49,180 nucleotides of DNA from Bacillota bacterium (GCA_023401925.1 JAEXDA010000066.1:1-49180); one strand, 5' to 3'. Counted from the stretch's first letter, positions 8,488 to 17,918 are shown. Made by a program: numbers and translations. Notes: generated by a model not told the origin, from the letters alone.

Positions 8488-10029
8488 TCACTCCATCTGA
8501 TTTCTATATTCCGTAGGGCTTTTGCCCACTTCCCGGCTGAACTTGACAATGAAGTATTTGCTTTCCGTATAGCCCACTTCATTGGCTATTTCATAAATCA
8601 ACTTATTGGTATGGAGCAAAAGCTTTTTGGCTTCCACGATTCGAAGATGATTAACGTACTGCTTGAAGTTCACTCCGGTGGCCTTCTGAAAGGCTCTACC
8701 CAAATAAACGGCATTCATAAAAAACTTATCCGCAAGCTGTTTCAAATTGATGGATTCCATGTAGTGAAGGTGAACATACTCGATAACTTCTCTACTGATT
8801 CCCAGATTCACCATTTTGCATCGACGTTCATTAAAGACGAATCCTTCCGATATTAAAACCAGCAACATTTCTTTCCATTTGTTAAATGAAACAAAGTAAC
8901 GATAATCCAGCCATTCAGGACGGGCTAAAATTTCTTTCCCGTGATTTTGATGATCCGATACGGCTAACTCGTTTACGATGATGTAATATATTCTATAGGT
9001 TATCTCTTGAATGTAATCAATTCCCAAATGGGCATTTTCGATTTCAGTCATTAGTTCTTCAACGCTCTTCAGTAGCCCGGCCTTATTCAATGATGAAAAA
9101 TGCTGCTTGATTTCCTCCAGAATCCTGCATTCAAGAAATAACTCCTCACTCATCTTGAACTGGTCCGGTTGATAGTCCATAAATTCAATGGGCGAAAAAA
9201 ACAGTTCCGTTAACATTCGGTGCAGATGATCCGTAAAGTCTTTTCGAAAGCTATTTTCCTGATAAATCCCACGCTCGCCCCGGAAAACATACGAGTCTAA
9301 TAGTATGGCGCAATCGATTTTATTTTTTTTAAACGTCCTTAAAAGACTGCCAACGAATAATTTTTTGTCATTATGAAAGGATTCAAATATTTTAGGAGGG
9401 AGTAAAAAGGTATATTGACTGTTTATGGTGCGGAATAAATAGTTTTCAAGCCCGCCGAATACCTTTGAAAGGCACTCCAACATCATAAGCTGAGGGTTGT
9501 CATTTTTAAAATCATTGGAAGATGGCAAAAGGACGCAGGTCATCAGGGTATAATCGCAAAATATTTCTCTGTCTAAGGCTGCGCCATTATATAAATTGTT
9601 CAACATATTGACGTGCTGTCGAAGCAATTCAAGTCTCATTTTGTTGTGATACTCATCAAGTTTCCGGTGCATTTTTTCAAGCAAAGGAATAATTTCATCC
9701 TCATCCACGGGTTTATTGAGATAAGCTTCTACTCCATATTTCATTGCCTCTTTGGCATAAGCAAACTCACTATAACCCGAAAGCATCACCACCAAGGTGC
9801 TCCCAAATTCACCTTGCCTGAGTATTTTTAAAAATTGAAGTCCGTCCATCATGGGCATCCGGACATCCAACAAAATCAAATCCGGTTTGGTAATCGACAG
9901 TTTATCAAGAGCTTCCTGCCCGTTCATGGCGGTATTATCTATTTTAAAATCATATTTTTCAAAAGGGATCGCCTTGGGTAAACATTCCCGGATGGTTTTT
10001 TCATCATCGACCAATAAAATGGAATACAC
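8488..10029 (-). CDS. Two-component response regulator, AraC output (YesN type)
   Basis: Response regulator of 513 aa. The receiver domain spans residues 1-120, with acidic pocket DDE near the start, phospho-acceptor D55 in LILLDVRMP, and conserved Lys in LNKPVDE. A long middle region follows, and the last 100 residues form an AraC-type double helix-turn-helix ending in YTESKYFIVKFSREVGKSPTEYR. Start is a GTG overlapping the kinase stop by one base (TAGTG), with AAAGGAGG inside the kinase 3' end, so the two are translationally coupled. Placed just upstream of the LplA-type transporter, it most likely activates that operon in response to an extracellular sugar. Confidence 0.92.
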   Translation of the reverse strand: MYSILLVDDEKTIRECLPKAIPFEKYDFKIDNTAMNGQEALDKLSITKPDLILLDVRMPMMDGLQFLKILRQGEFGSTLVVMLSGYSEFAYAKEAMKYGVEAYLNKPVDEDEIIPLLEKMHRKLDEYHNKMRLELLRQHVNMLNNLYNGAALDREIFCDYTLMTCVLLPSSNDFKNDNPQLMMLECLSKVFGGLENYLFRTINSQYTFLLPPKIFESFHNDKKLFVGSLLRTFKKNKIDCAILLDSYVFRGERGIYQENSFRKDFTDHLHRMLTELFFSPIEFMDYQPDQFKMSEELFLECRILEEIKQHFSSLNKAGLLKSVEELMTEIENAHLGIDYIQEITYRIYYIIVNELAVSDHQNHGKEILARPEWLDYRYFVSFNKWKEMLLVLISEGFVFNERRCKMVNLGISREVIEYVHLHYMESINLKQLADKFFMNAVYLGRAFQKATGVNFKQYVNHLRIVEAKKLLLHTNKLIYEIANEVGYTESKYFIVKFSREVGKSPTEYRNQME

Positions 10030-11843
10030 TAAAATTCCTCCTTTAGGAAGCGAACCGGGATCACGATACTAAATTGTGTTCCTTGTCCCGTTTGACTCTG
10101 AACGTCCATCGTGAAGTCTTTTCCATAATACAAATACAATCGTTGGTACACATTATACATCCCAACGCTATGGATGAGCTTTTCACCGCCTTGAAGCATT
10201 TTTTGCAGTTCGGCGAGGCGTGTTCCGACGATGCCGATACCGTTATCCAAAACCGATATCACCATCCGCATGTCCGAAATTACGATGCGGATCTCGATCC
10301 TCCTATGCCGGGAAATCGATTCAATTCCATGAACACAGGCATTTTCCACCACAGGCTGTATAATAAGTTTTGGCAAAAGACAATTCTTGGCGGCCTCATC
10401 AACCATGACAGCGTATTCGAATTCGTCTCCAAAACGGTATTTCTGAACATCTAAAAATTCCTCCAGAAATTTGATGTCCTCACTTAGAAGAATAATGTCA
10501 TCTTCCCAATCAATTAAACGCCGGAACATTTTTGAGATGTACATAATCATTTTGGCTGTTTCGGTTTCGTTCTTAACCACTGCCCGTAAACGGATGCATT
10601 CAAGAGTATTAAACATAAAATGGGGATTGACCTGGCTTTGTAAGGCCAGCAATTTTGCCTGGGCCGTTTCCCGTTCCAAATGGGCTTTCATCAGACGGGA
10701 CTTATATTCTTCATCAATCAGCGTTTGCAGCTGAAGGCTCATCTGATTAATACTTTCAGCCAGAATACCTATTTCGTCTCGGCCGATCTTGTTTGGGCTA
10801 ATTTGAGTAAAATTTCCTTGAGCGATGCTCTTGGACAGGTTTACAACAAGCTTTGTCCTTTGGGTGATATTGCCCGCCACAAGCAGTATACAAAAAAACG
10901 CCAACAACATGCTTCCAACGGCGATGAAAATAGTTTTCCATCTCATTTTGGTAAATTCTTTGGAAACGATATTCGTATCGTAAAAGCCATATAAAGATAA
11001 GGGGACATCACTCAAAGCCTGCTTCAGAACAACAACGCCTTTCTTTAGTTTTTTCGCTGAAAAAATATCATAGGAACCAAATTCATGGTAGGTATTGGCC
11101 GAAGCGATAATTCTACGATTTGGATCCACCAGGATGATGTTGTCAAACATATCGCTTTCCCTAAGCATGGAGGAAATGTAGGATAAATTAATGTCAATAC
11201 GGATAGTCTTTTGATAGTTCGAGTATTCCGGATAATATTTTAAAGTCCTGACGATACTTAAACTCCTGTCACTGGAATTCTTCAGTTGTATGGGAATTAA
11301 CGCTATCCGCAATTTAGGCCCGTTTGGAGAAGTAAAGGCATCCAGTCTGTAATCAAGTAATTTTTCCCCAAGGGTATGGAAATCCCCGGGCGCTATTTTT
11401 TTTATCAGTGCTCCACTAAATATTGTCGGGTTATCCGTATAAAGGATCAATTGGCTTACTTGTTGATTGTAAGCCAAAACCGATAATATATTTTTGATTT
11501 CACTCTGATAATGGACCAGATAATTAAAATGGTTACTGTATTTTGTATCTAAAAATTTATACAACTCTTCATTGGTATTATAGCGGAAGGAAAGAGCGAG
11601 GGTTCCCGAGATACAGCCGTTTACTTTGCTTGTTTTTTCACTTAATGACTGTGTTAATCGTTGCATTACTTCGTTTTGGATGTTATTTTCGGTAACACTG
11701 TAATAAAATATATTTTGAATGAATAAAGGCAAAATTACACAACCCACAAAAATGAGCATCATTTTTTGGGAAATTGAAAAGTTGTTTAATAATCGATTGA
11801 ATAACATTTGTTGCTTATAATCCTTTTTCATTCCCGTTTTCAT
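10029..11843 (-). CDS. Sensor histidine kinase, YesM/LytS-like
   Basis: Membrane sensor kinase of the YesM class. A first helix lies near ISQKMMLIFVGCVILPLF, followed by an extracellular sensor of about 260 residues. A second helix (TIFIAVGSMLLAFFCILLV) leads into a HAMP segment. The His_kinase domain has the phospho-site in SQVNPHFMFN, and an HATPase_c domain has N-box PVVENACVHG and G-box DNGIGI. The start is uncertain: a GTG at 11876 has no ribosome binding site, and I prefer the ATG at 11843 only on general grounds (the ATG at 11831 is also possible). It forms a coupled pair with the following regulator and probably senses xylo-oligosaccharide outside the membrane. Confidence 0.88.
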   Translation of the reverse strand: MKTGMKKDYKQQMLFNRLLNNFSISQKMMLIFVGCVILPLFIQNIFYYSVTENNIQNEVMQRLTQSLSEKTSKVNGCISGTLALSFRYNTNEELYKFLDTKYSNHFNYLVHYQSEIKNILSVLAYNQQVSQLILYTDNPTIFSGALIKKIAPGDFHTLGEKLLDYRLDAFTSPNGPKLRIALIPIQLKNSSDRSLSIVRTLKYYPEYSNYQKTIRIDINLSYISSMLRESDMFDNIILVDPNRRIIASANTYHEFGSYDIFSAKKLKKGVVVLKQALSDVPLSLYGFYDTNIVSKEFTKMRWKTIFIAVGSMLLAFFCILLVAGNITQRTKLVVNLSKSIAQGNFTQISPNKIGRDEIGILAESINQMSLQLQTLIDEEYKSRLMKAHLERETAQAKLLALQSQVNPHFMFNTLECIRLRAVVKNETETAKMIMYISKMFRRLIDWEDDIILLSEDIKFLEEFLDVQKYRFGDEFEYAVMVDEAAKNCLLPKLIIQPVVENACVHGIESISRHRRIEIRIVISDMRMVISVLDNGIGIVGTRLAELQKMLQGGEKLIHSVGMYNVYQRLYLYYGKDFTMDVQSQTGQGTQFSIVIPVRFLKEEF

Positions 11844-11934
11844 CTTTAAGTCATTCTCGCTTTTTAAGGGCTGCACTTTTTTTAATACAACCGCTAAAGA
11901 GGGATAACCGCCTCAAGATATGGTGGGATATTTT

Positions 11935-11948
11935 AAGAAACGTTTGCT
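11935..11948. promoter_or_regulatory. LacI-family-type operator 1
   Basis: AGAAACGTTTGCT core centred on the CG at 11941-11942; half-sites AAACG/CGTTT are those bound by LacI-family repressors. About 95 bp upstream of the kinase start, so placed to control the kinase/regulator operon. Confidence 0.55.
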
Positions 11949-11998
11949 AAATTTTTAAAAATTTTGCTGCCGATGTCCGCTATTCATTCCCGGATCCA

Positions 11999-12012
11999 AG
12001 CAAACGTTTATA
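11999..12012. promoter_or_regulatory. LacI-family-type operator 2
   Basis: AGCAAACGTTTA centred on the CG at 12005-12006, 64 bp from operator 1, close to six helical turns, which would allow looping. It matches the same symmetric AAACGTTT core. Confidence 0.55.
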
Positions 12013-12156
12013 GCTTTCTTCCCAAGGCAATTCATATTTGAAATAAACCTTATAAACCTTTCCGGGATTACCTGCCCGTTTTCAATAAAACCGGTGTATT
12101 GAAACGAGACGGTGGGTCCCGCGGGAAAACTCCAATGGATTGTTGGGATATTTTTT

Positions 12157-12172
12157 TAACAAACGTTTGTTA
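12157..12172. promoter_or_regulatory. LacI-family-type operator 3 (perfect palindrome)
   Basis: TAACAAACGTTTGTTA is a perfect 16-bp palindrome with central CG, the hallmark of LacI/PurR/RbsR-class operators. It does not fit the CcpA cre pattern, because the outer T-G/C-A is absent. The cognate repressor is not in the window. Confidence 0.65.
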
Positions 12173-12597
12173 TTTGGTGCTCACAAAAAACTGAATTTCT
12201 GCGTTACCTTTGGAAAAACCATCCATCATAAGGATAAATACGACGAAGGGAACCTTTTGGAAAACAGTCGCCGTTTGCAAAACCCTTGCGGATTTGTTCC
12301 ATCAATCGGGGCGACTGGATCGAATATTTGCTATAATTCTTGGTAATGAAGTAAAATCCTGCAAATTTAATAAATTTTAGTCATCGCTAAAAATTCTCTA
12401 TATGACAAGCACTATCCGGAGCTATCCACATTATGTCCTAGGTTAGTATTTGATAAAACTATCCGTACTTTAATTATCATATACTTATACCCTAGATGCT
12501 GAATTGGTAGAGAAAAATAATATTATTACCAGAGGACCAGGTTTTAAGGATTTACCGAATGAATCGGGGCGTCACAAAAGGTAAATCACTGGATCAA

Positions 12598-12650
12598 GAA
12601 ATGCAATATATTGGAATCCGTATATCCTATGACTCCATATATTGCATTTC
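12598..12650. repeat. Hairpin-forming inverted repeat
   Basis: Arms 12598-12611 (GAAATGCAATATAT) and 12637-12650 are exact reverse complements and extend about three more pairs with one slip. The core resembles the inverted repeat at 1160-1224. No T-run follows. Confidence 0.55.
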
Positions 12651-12780
12651 AATAGATTTTCTTTGCGGTCTTTCGTGGGAAATCGTATTTTTTCAACCAG
12701 CTACTCTGAACTTCGGATTAATTCTTCAGGCCTTTGCGTCTCTCCTACTCATCCTATAAATCCGGTTAACAGTTTCGTTC

Positions 12781-12952
12781 CAAAAAAATTCAATCTACCG
12801 ATCAACATATCCCCCCTAGCCGGTATGCAAGGGCTGAGCCGGTCCAGTGATTGTCAAAAAGCGGTCAGATTGGGAGTTTTAACCCAGTCATTACCATAGG
12901 CTCTTTGATATCTCCGATTAACGCTATCCGCGAGAATAACAATAGCTTTCAT
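12781..12952 (-). pseudogene. Decayed sulfatase (N-terminal remnant)
   Basis: A GGAAGG ribosome binding site precedes an ATG at 12952 that begins MKAIVILADSVNRRY, then WVKTPNLTAF, the classic start of a type I sulfatase. A TGA at 12854-12856 then stops the frame. Beyond it, FDNHWTGSA appears in one frame and PCIPARGDMLIGRLNF in another. Together these carry the sulfatase C-x-P-x-R-x3-L-x-G-x-L signature after a short deletion and a frameshift. Later codons contain more stops. It lies at the end of the sulfatase/transporter operon, so it was probably a second sulfatase of that pathway. Only about 60 codons remain recognisable. Confidence 0.8.
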
Positions 12953-13016
12953 GATATGTTACCTTCCTATGCTTATTTTAAGGAGCCCCTTTAAAATAAA
13001 CTGATATTGCAAAAAA

Positions 13017-13883
13017 TCAACCTTTGATTCCAGTGGTTACGATACCCTGTACAAAATATTTCTGAAGCGCCAGAAACATAATTAACAGGGGCAAAACGAT
13101 CAAGGTGGTGGCAGCCATCATTAAGTTCCATTGGACATTGGTCTCATCCCGGAACAAAGTCAAAGCCAGCTGGATCGTTTTCATCTTATCACTAACCGTG
13201 ACAATTAAAGGCCAAGTATATTCATTCCAGGTGGAAGTGGTTTTAAGTACAATCAACGTCGCGATGATCGGTTTACTTAACGGCAAATAAATTTTTAAAT
13301 ACGATTTGATACTGGTTAAGCCATCGATTCGAGCCGCATCATCCAGAGCTTTAGGAAACGTAAGATAAAACTGGCGGAACAAAAAGACTCCGAATGAACC
13401 CGCCACATAGGGGATGATCAACCCCAGATAGGAATCGACCCAGCCCAAACCGCCCCGGCCAAACAGATCATTCCCACCGGCCAGCGGTACATGTTTTAGG
13501 ATCAGAAAGAATGGAATCATGGTGACTTGGGGCGGCACCATCAATCCAATCAGGGTGATAAAGAATAAAATATCCCGTCCTTTAAACTCCAGCCTGGAGA
13601 AGGCAAAACCGGCGATGGAGTTAATCGCTAAACTCACCATCACCGCTACGGAAGTGATCAAAACCGAATTAAAAAAGTAGCGGCCCCAATCTCCGGTATG
13701 CATCGCTTCAATATAATTGGCAAAGGCCGGTTTATGGGGGAGAAATGTAAACACTGGCGCTAAAATTTCGTTCATTGTTTTCAAGGAAGTCACCAACATG
13801 ATTATAAATGGCACCAAAATCAATAGCGATAGAACCACCATTACAATGGAAATTACATTATTGAATCTTTTATCATTCATCAT
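13017..13883 (-). CDS. CUT1 sugar ABC transporter permease (MalG/AraQ type)
   Basis: Inner-membrane permease of 288 aa with about six helices. The EAA loop is FPKALDDAARIDGLTSIKSY and the tail is QKYFVQGIVTTGIKG, as in MalG-like subunits. Two adjacent ATGs (13883 and 13880) follow GAGGGTG; either could be used. It starts 9 nt after its partner permease stops. With the binding protein and sulfatase upstream it forms an importer, likely for a sulfated or desulfated oligosaccharide. No ATPase is encoded nearby. Confidence 0.9.
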   Translation of the reverse strand: MMNDKRFNNVISIVMVVLSLLILVPFIIMLVTSLKTMNEILAPVFTFLPHKPAFANYIEAMHTGDWGRYFFNSVLITSVAVMVSLAINSIAGFAFSRLEFKGRDILFFITLIGLMVPPQVTMIPFFLILKHVPLAGGNDLFGRGGLGWVDSYLGLIIPYVAGSFGVFLFRQFYLTFPKALDDAARIDGLTSIKSYLKIYLPLSKPIIATLIVLKTTSTWNEYTWPLIVTVSDKMKTIQLALTLFRDETNVQWNLMMAATTLIVLPLLIMFLALQKYFVQGIVTTGIKG

Positions 13884-13892
13884 TGTTCACCC

Positions 13893-14801
13893 TCATCCCA
13901 TATCCAGGTCGGCGCCCTGGTTGCCAAATCTGAAATTTATCACAGTCAAAATCAATACCACCAGTAGCAATACCACTGATAGGGCTGCTGCATAACCCAT
14001 TAGAAAGTCGAAAAAGGCCCGGCTATAAATTTGATGGACAATCGTGGTTGTCGAATTCATAGGGCCGCCGTTCGTCATTACGATGACCTGCTCAAAAACA
14101 TTAAAATTATTAATGATTCCGGTAACCAGGAGGAAAAATGTGACTGGACTCAGCATCGGCAAAGTTACCTTAAAAAATTTCTGGAATCCGTTGGCCCCGT
14201 CAACAGTGGCCGCCTCATATAATTCACCTGGAACCCCCTGTAAACCGGCTAAAAATATCACCATATAGTAACCGGTATATTTCCAGATACTCATCACAAT
14301 AATACTTCCCAAAGCCGTATTGGCGTCATACAACCATTCACGGCCTTTAATTCCAAAACATCCCAGCATTTGATTGACGATTCCATGGGAGGGTTCATAT
14401 AGCCACAACCAAATCATCGAAACCGCTACCATTGAAGTAACATATGGCAGATAAAAGCTGGTCCGGAAGAATTTCAAACCCCGTAATTTCTGGTTCAAAA
14501 AGACCGCCAAAACAAGTCCCAGAGTCATTGTAAATATCAAGGTGAAAAAGGTATAAATAGCAGTGTTCTTCATTGAAAGCCAAAAGAAGCGATCGGTCGT
14601 GAGATTCAGATAGTTTTGAATCCCGACGAAAGACATCTGCGTTATGTCATAATTCGTAAAACTCAAACCAATATTCATGATAATTGGCGTAATCACAAAT
14701 ACCGCAAAAAAAATGTAAAAGGGTAAGATCAAAATATATCCCGATTTGTTATCCGTTAATTTCTTACGCAATTTCATCACCTTTTCCCAAAGTGTCCCCA
14801 T
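13893..14801 (-). CDS. CUT1 sugar ABC transporter permease (MalF/UgpA type)
   Basis: Partner permease (302 aa). The first helix lies near ILILPFYIFFAVFVITPII, with about five more after it. The EAA loop reads LYEAATVDGANGFQKFFKVTLP. The start is not firm: the ATG at 14801 has no good ribosome binding site, while an internal ATG at codon 9 is preceded by AAAAGGTG but with almost no spacing. It lies between the sulfatase and the MalG-type permease in one operon. Confidence 0.88.
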   Translation of the reverse strand: MGTLWEKVMKLRKKLTDNKSGYILILPFYIFFAVFVITPIIMNIGLSFTNYDITQMSFVGIQNYLNLTTDRFFWLSMKNTAIYTFFTLIFTMTLGLVLAVFLNQKLRGLKFFRTSFYLPYVTSMVAVSMIWLWLYEPSHGIVNQMLGCFGIKGREWLYDANTALGSIIVMSIWKYTGYYMVIFLAGLQGVPGELYEAATVDGANGFQKFFKVTLPMLSPVTFFLLVTGIINNFNVFEQVIVMTNGGPMNSTTTIVHQIYSRAFFDFLMGYAAALSVVLLLVVLILTVINFRFGNQGADLDMG

Positions 14802-14853
14802 TCTTCAAACAAGTTAAACCGATCACAATCTATCTCTCATACTCCAGGATAAG

Positions 14854-16239
14854 TTATGCTTTTACAAACCTGGGTACTCTCTCACCGGCCTCGAGCATCC
14901 GCCGTTTCAAGATTTCTACCAAACCGTCCCGGACATTTTGATAATCAGCGTTCCCGATTAAATTATTCTGCTCATGGGGATCATTTTGAAGATCATACAA
15001 GTATTGATCGACATAAACATCACTCCAACTTTCAGTCCAGGCATTTTTCTCCGGCGCATAGGCGCAGTATTTCCAATCCTTGCTGCGGATGGCGCGGGCA
15101 ACCCAGGATTCGCTAATCTGCAGAAAAACTTCTTCCGGCCAATTCACCGCCGTTCCCGATATCAAATCTTGAACCGGTCTGCCATGCATGGACTGGGGTT
15201 TACCCATTCCTCCGCAGGCCAGCATGGTCGGTGGGAGATCCATGAGACTTACTAAATCCTCTATCGCCTTGCCTCCTTCAAAACCGGGTCCCTGGATAAC
15301 CAAGGGTATTCGAATACACCCATCATGACAAGACCTTTTATAATCATCATAATGATGCCCTTCTAATCCCCGATTTCTGGTTCGAAAATGCGACCCGTGA
15401 TCACTGGTAAAGACGATTACGGTTTTATCTCCAATCCCAAGCTGATGGACCTTTTCTCTGATTCGCCCCAAATTATCATCCAGATCATGAATACAGCCAA
15501 GATAGTCAGGATAATTCTCTCGCCAGTCTCCTTCCTGGCCGGCCAGATCACCGGGGGGAGCGAAATTTTTAAACTTCTCCTTGGAACCGTGGGGTCCCTC
15601 GAAACAATGATGATCATTTTGATGATGAGGCTCTATGTACGATAAAAATAGAAAAAACGGCTGCTTTTCCTGTCCCCAGCGGTCCAATAAATCAAGGGCC
15701 CAATCAGTCTGGGCATCAGCACGGTAACGGCCGGGAGGAAAATCTTTTTGATGATTGTCTTGATCAAACATATGCCCATCATAGGAATGAGATGTAAATT
15801 CCAATACGTCCGAGGCGATCCATTCATCTTTCCATCCCCCGCGATGGGTGATTGGAACGGGTTTCGTCCTAAAATCATAAGAAACCACCCCTTCCTGCTT
15901 ATCGTTTGCGGATTCTGAAAAATTCGATGCCAAATGCCACTTGCCAATATATCCGACCCTGTAGCCTTGCTCCGAGAAATAATGGGCAATGGTTTTCTCC
16001 TGTAACGGCAAACCGATATCGTTCCGGAAACACCCAGTCTCCGTGGCGTACTTCCCTGTTTGAAGACAGGCCCGGGCCGGCCCGCAAACCGGTTGACAAG
16101 TAAAAGTATTGGTAAAGATAACACCCTCTTGAGCCATTTTATCAAGGTTGGGAGTTACCGGAAGCGGTTGGCCGTAACATCCGCAAGTATCCCAACGTTG
16201 CTGGTCGGTAAAGAAAAAAATAACATTCGTTTTACCCAT
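14854..16239 (-). CDS. Type I sulfatase (arylsulfatase family), cysteine type
   Basis: A 461-aa sulfatase of the alkaline phosphatase superfamily that hydrolyses sulfate esters, probably on a glycan. Near the N-terminus TDQQRWD supplies metal-binding aspartate. The signature VCGPARACLQTGK holds the cysteine (C52) that must be converted to formylglycine. GKWHL (about residue 100) and TSDHGSHF supply further catalytic and metal residues. There is no signal peptide, so it acts in the cytoplasm on imported sugar. I use the ATG at 16239, after GGAGGAG; the frame could extend 10 codons further. No formylglycine-generating enzyme or anSME maturase is in the window. It is flanked by the importer genes and followed downstream by a second, decayed sulfatase. 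Confidence 0.9.
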   Translation of the reverse strand: MGKTNVIFFFTDQQRWDTCGCYGQPLPVTPNLDKMAQEGVIFTNTFTCQPVCGPARACLQTGKYATETGCFRNDIGLPLQEKTIAHYFSEQGYRVGYIGKWHLASNFSESANDKQEGVVSYDFRTKPVPITHRGGWKDEWIASDVLEFTSHSYDGHMFDQDNHQKDFPPGRYRADAQTDWALDLLDRWGQEKQPFFLFLSYIEPHHQNDHHCFEGPHGSKEKFKNFAPPGDLAGQEGDWRENYPDYLGCIHDLDDNLGRIREKVHQLGIGDKTVIVFTSDHGSHFRTRNRGLEGHHYDDYKRSCHDGCIRIPLVIQGPGFEGGKAIEDLVSLMDLPPTMLACGGMGKPQSMHGRPVQDLISGTAVNWPEEVFLQISESWVARAIRSKDWKYCAYAPEKNAWTESWSDVYVDQYLYDLQNDPHEQNNLIGNADYQNVRDGLVEILKRRMLEAGERVPRFVKA

Positions 16240-16275
16240 GTACTCCTCCATAAGCATTCCCATATTCATGATTTT

Positions 16276-16301
16276 AAAAGGCGGCTTTTCCGCCGCCTTT
16301 T
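16276..16301 (-). terminator. Intra-operon terminator/attenuator
   Basis: A 10-bp perfect stem (AAAAGGCGGC with GCCGCCTTTT) around a 6-nt loop lies between the binding-protein stop and the sulfatase start. On minus the stem ends in TTTT. Such partial terminators usually keep binding-protein mRNA higher than that of the distal genes. Confidence 0.75.
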
Positions 16302-16316
16302 AAGAATCACTCTGCT

Positions 16317-17591
16317 TTACTGCAAATTAAACTTTTTCAACTCATCTTCCAGGGATTTTTGAGCGTCATTCAAAGCCTGTTGGGCGGTTTTCTTGTGATT
16401 TAAAGCTTCTTCATACGCCTGTTCCGCATATTTTATATACAATGATACCCATGGAACAACGGGTTGCCCTTTACCGAACTCGACATATTCCAATACGATT
16501 TTGTTGGCCGGATCCAGATTGACAAAGTCGGGAGTCATTGATTTCCGAACCACAGGCACTTTCAGATCAATCATCCGCTTTTTCATTTGTTCCTTGGACA
16601 TCAAAAATTTGATCAGCGCCCAGCTCTCATTTTTATATTTACTATTTTTGCCAATCACCAATAACCGATAGCCGGCGAAAGCATTCTTGACTTTCCGTTT
16701 CAAGACCGGAGCAATCGCTACCTTATCTTTGAGATCCGGGTGGGCCTGAATTAAGGTGGAAATATTGTTCGGGCTCAAAAATGCCATCGCTGATTGGCCA
16801 TTAACAAAAGGCACCGTATCCCCTTTTTGGTAGTCAAACGGAATACTCACTTTTTTAGCATAGAGATTACTAAGATACTGAATAGCCTCGGCCGCGGCAG
16901 CATCGTTAAGATGCGGTTTCTGTTTTTTCTCATCAATCAGCATGGAGCCATTCTGGCGAATAAACGCTACCGGAAATGTGAAAGCATCGGTGACCGGGAG
17001 GTCGAAACCAGCCCGAATTACATTGCCATTCTCGTCTTTTTTGGTGAGTTTGACTGCGTAAGCGGACAATTCCTCCCAAGTGGCCGGCGCTTTGTTGGGA
17101 TTAAGACCGGCTTCCTGAAAATAATCCTTTCTGTATACCAACATCGCCGGCGCTGGGCAATAACCGATTCCGATCAGATCCCCCTTATATTTGCCGATTT
17201 CGTAAACACTATCAAACAAATCGCTTTTATCGGCCCAGCGATTGACATAACCTTCCAAACCGGCAAACTCATTCCGGGAGCCGCGGCTGCCGATAAACAT
17301 CAGATAGGCGGCTAAAACATCCGGATATGTACCGCTTAATTTGGCGGCATTTAATTTGGTTTCAATGTCCAGACCGCTCGCGGGAATCATCGTCAGTTCC
17401 ACCTTGATATGGGGATTGGAAGCCTCAAACTCTCTCACTGCATTTTTCCAATATTCCATCCAATTGTTGCCTTCACTGGGGACCCAAAAGCTTAACTTAA
17501 CCTGTCCCTTAGACTCCGCCGGCACATTCAGTCCGATCACGACTCCTATCAATAGGATCAAACAGGCTAAATTGATAAAAACCTTTCTCAT
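16317..17591 (-). CDS. Extracellular sugar-binding protein, CUT1 (family 1)
   Basis: Substrate-binding protein of 424 aa, the normal length for family 1. The signal peptide is MRKVFINLACLILLIG..., with a likely cleavage near AESKG and no cysteine at the lipobox position. It is therefore predicted secreted or periplasmic, not lipid-anchored. The mature part begins VKLSFWVPSEGNNW, a typical maltose/UgpB-type lobe start. ATG at 17591 is preceded by GGGAGGAG; a longer form by five codons is less likely. It is first in the operon with sulfatase and permeases and divergent from a kinase/regulator pair that probably controls it. Confidence 0.9.
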   Translation of the reverse strand: MRKVFINLACLILLIGVVIGLNVPAESKGQVKLSFWVPSEGNNWMEYWKNAVREFEASNPHIKVELTMIPASGLDIETKLNAAKLSGTYPDVLAAYLMFIGSRGSRNEFAGLEGYVNRWADKSDLFDSVYEIGKYKGDLIGIGYCPAPAMLVYRKDYFQEAGLNPNKAPATWEELSAYAVKLTKKDENGNVIRAGFDLPVTDAFTFPVAFIRQNGSMLIDEKKQKPHLNDAAAAEAIQYLSNLYAKKVSIPFDYQKGDTVPFVNGQSAMAFLSPNNISTLIQAHPDLKDKVAIAPVLKRKVKNAFAGYRLLVIGKNSKYKNESWALIKFLMSKEQMKKRMIDLKVPVVRKSMTPDFVNLDPANKIVLEYVEFGKGQPVVPWVSLYIKYAEQAYEEALNHKKTAQQALNDAQKSLEDELKKFNLQ

Positions 17592-17918
17592 TCTCTCTCC
17601 TCCCATTTATATAACGACTTAACAACATTTTTACATAAAAACCTTGAATATGAAAGAAAGGATATTCGGAATTATTCTTGAAATATTCGTTACAAAAAAA
17701 CAACAATCCGGTGAACGGTATCTTGTTTAACTATCTTGGTCAGGCATTTAAAAATTTATTGCAGCTTCGATAGCCCATTAGAAAAAAGCTTGACCGCTTA
17801 TCGGTTTTAGAATTCTCAAATTATTCGGCAGTTCTCCCCAAATATTCGGATCTCTGGCCTTGGATCGACACCGCTCCCTTGGAATGATCTATGATAGATG
17901 TAAATTCGGAGATTGATA
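17592..17918. other. Divergent control region between binding protein and kinase
   Basis: About 330 bp separating the minus-strand sulfatase operon from the plus-strand kinase/regulator genes. It must hold both promoters and presumably the regulator's site. I see AT-rich stretches but no convincing palindrome or consensus promoter. Confidence 0.5.

Larger units (their letters stand above)
11844..12780. other. Long intergenic region with operators, no supported gene
   Basis: About 0.9 kb without a convincing gene. Small open frames at 12140-12346 and 12559-12899 have no ribosome binding site and no recognisable content. What is visible: three LacI-type operators (listed separately); a roughly 30-bp imperfect direct repeat, since both 11925-11950 and 12144-12173 read GGGATATTTT followed by an operator; and a hairpin at 12598-12650. 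The segment may be the scar of a lost regulator gene. Confidence 0.6.

Noticed and set aside
11935..12172. CcpA cre sites
   Set aside because: The outer T-G...C-A of cre is missing; the symmetric AAACGTTT core fits other LacI-family members better.
12140..12899. Small plus-strand genes of 66-85 codons
   Set aside because: No ribosome binding sites, no recognisable content, and part overlaps the sulfatase remnant on the other strand.
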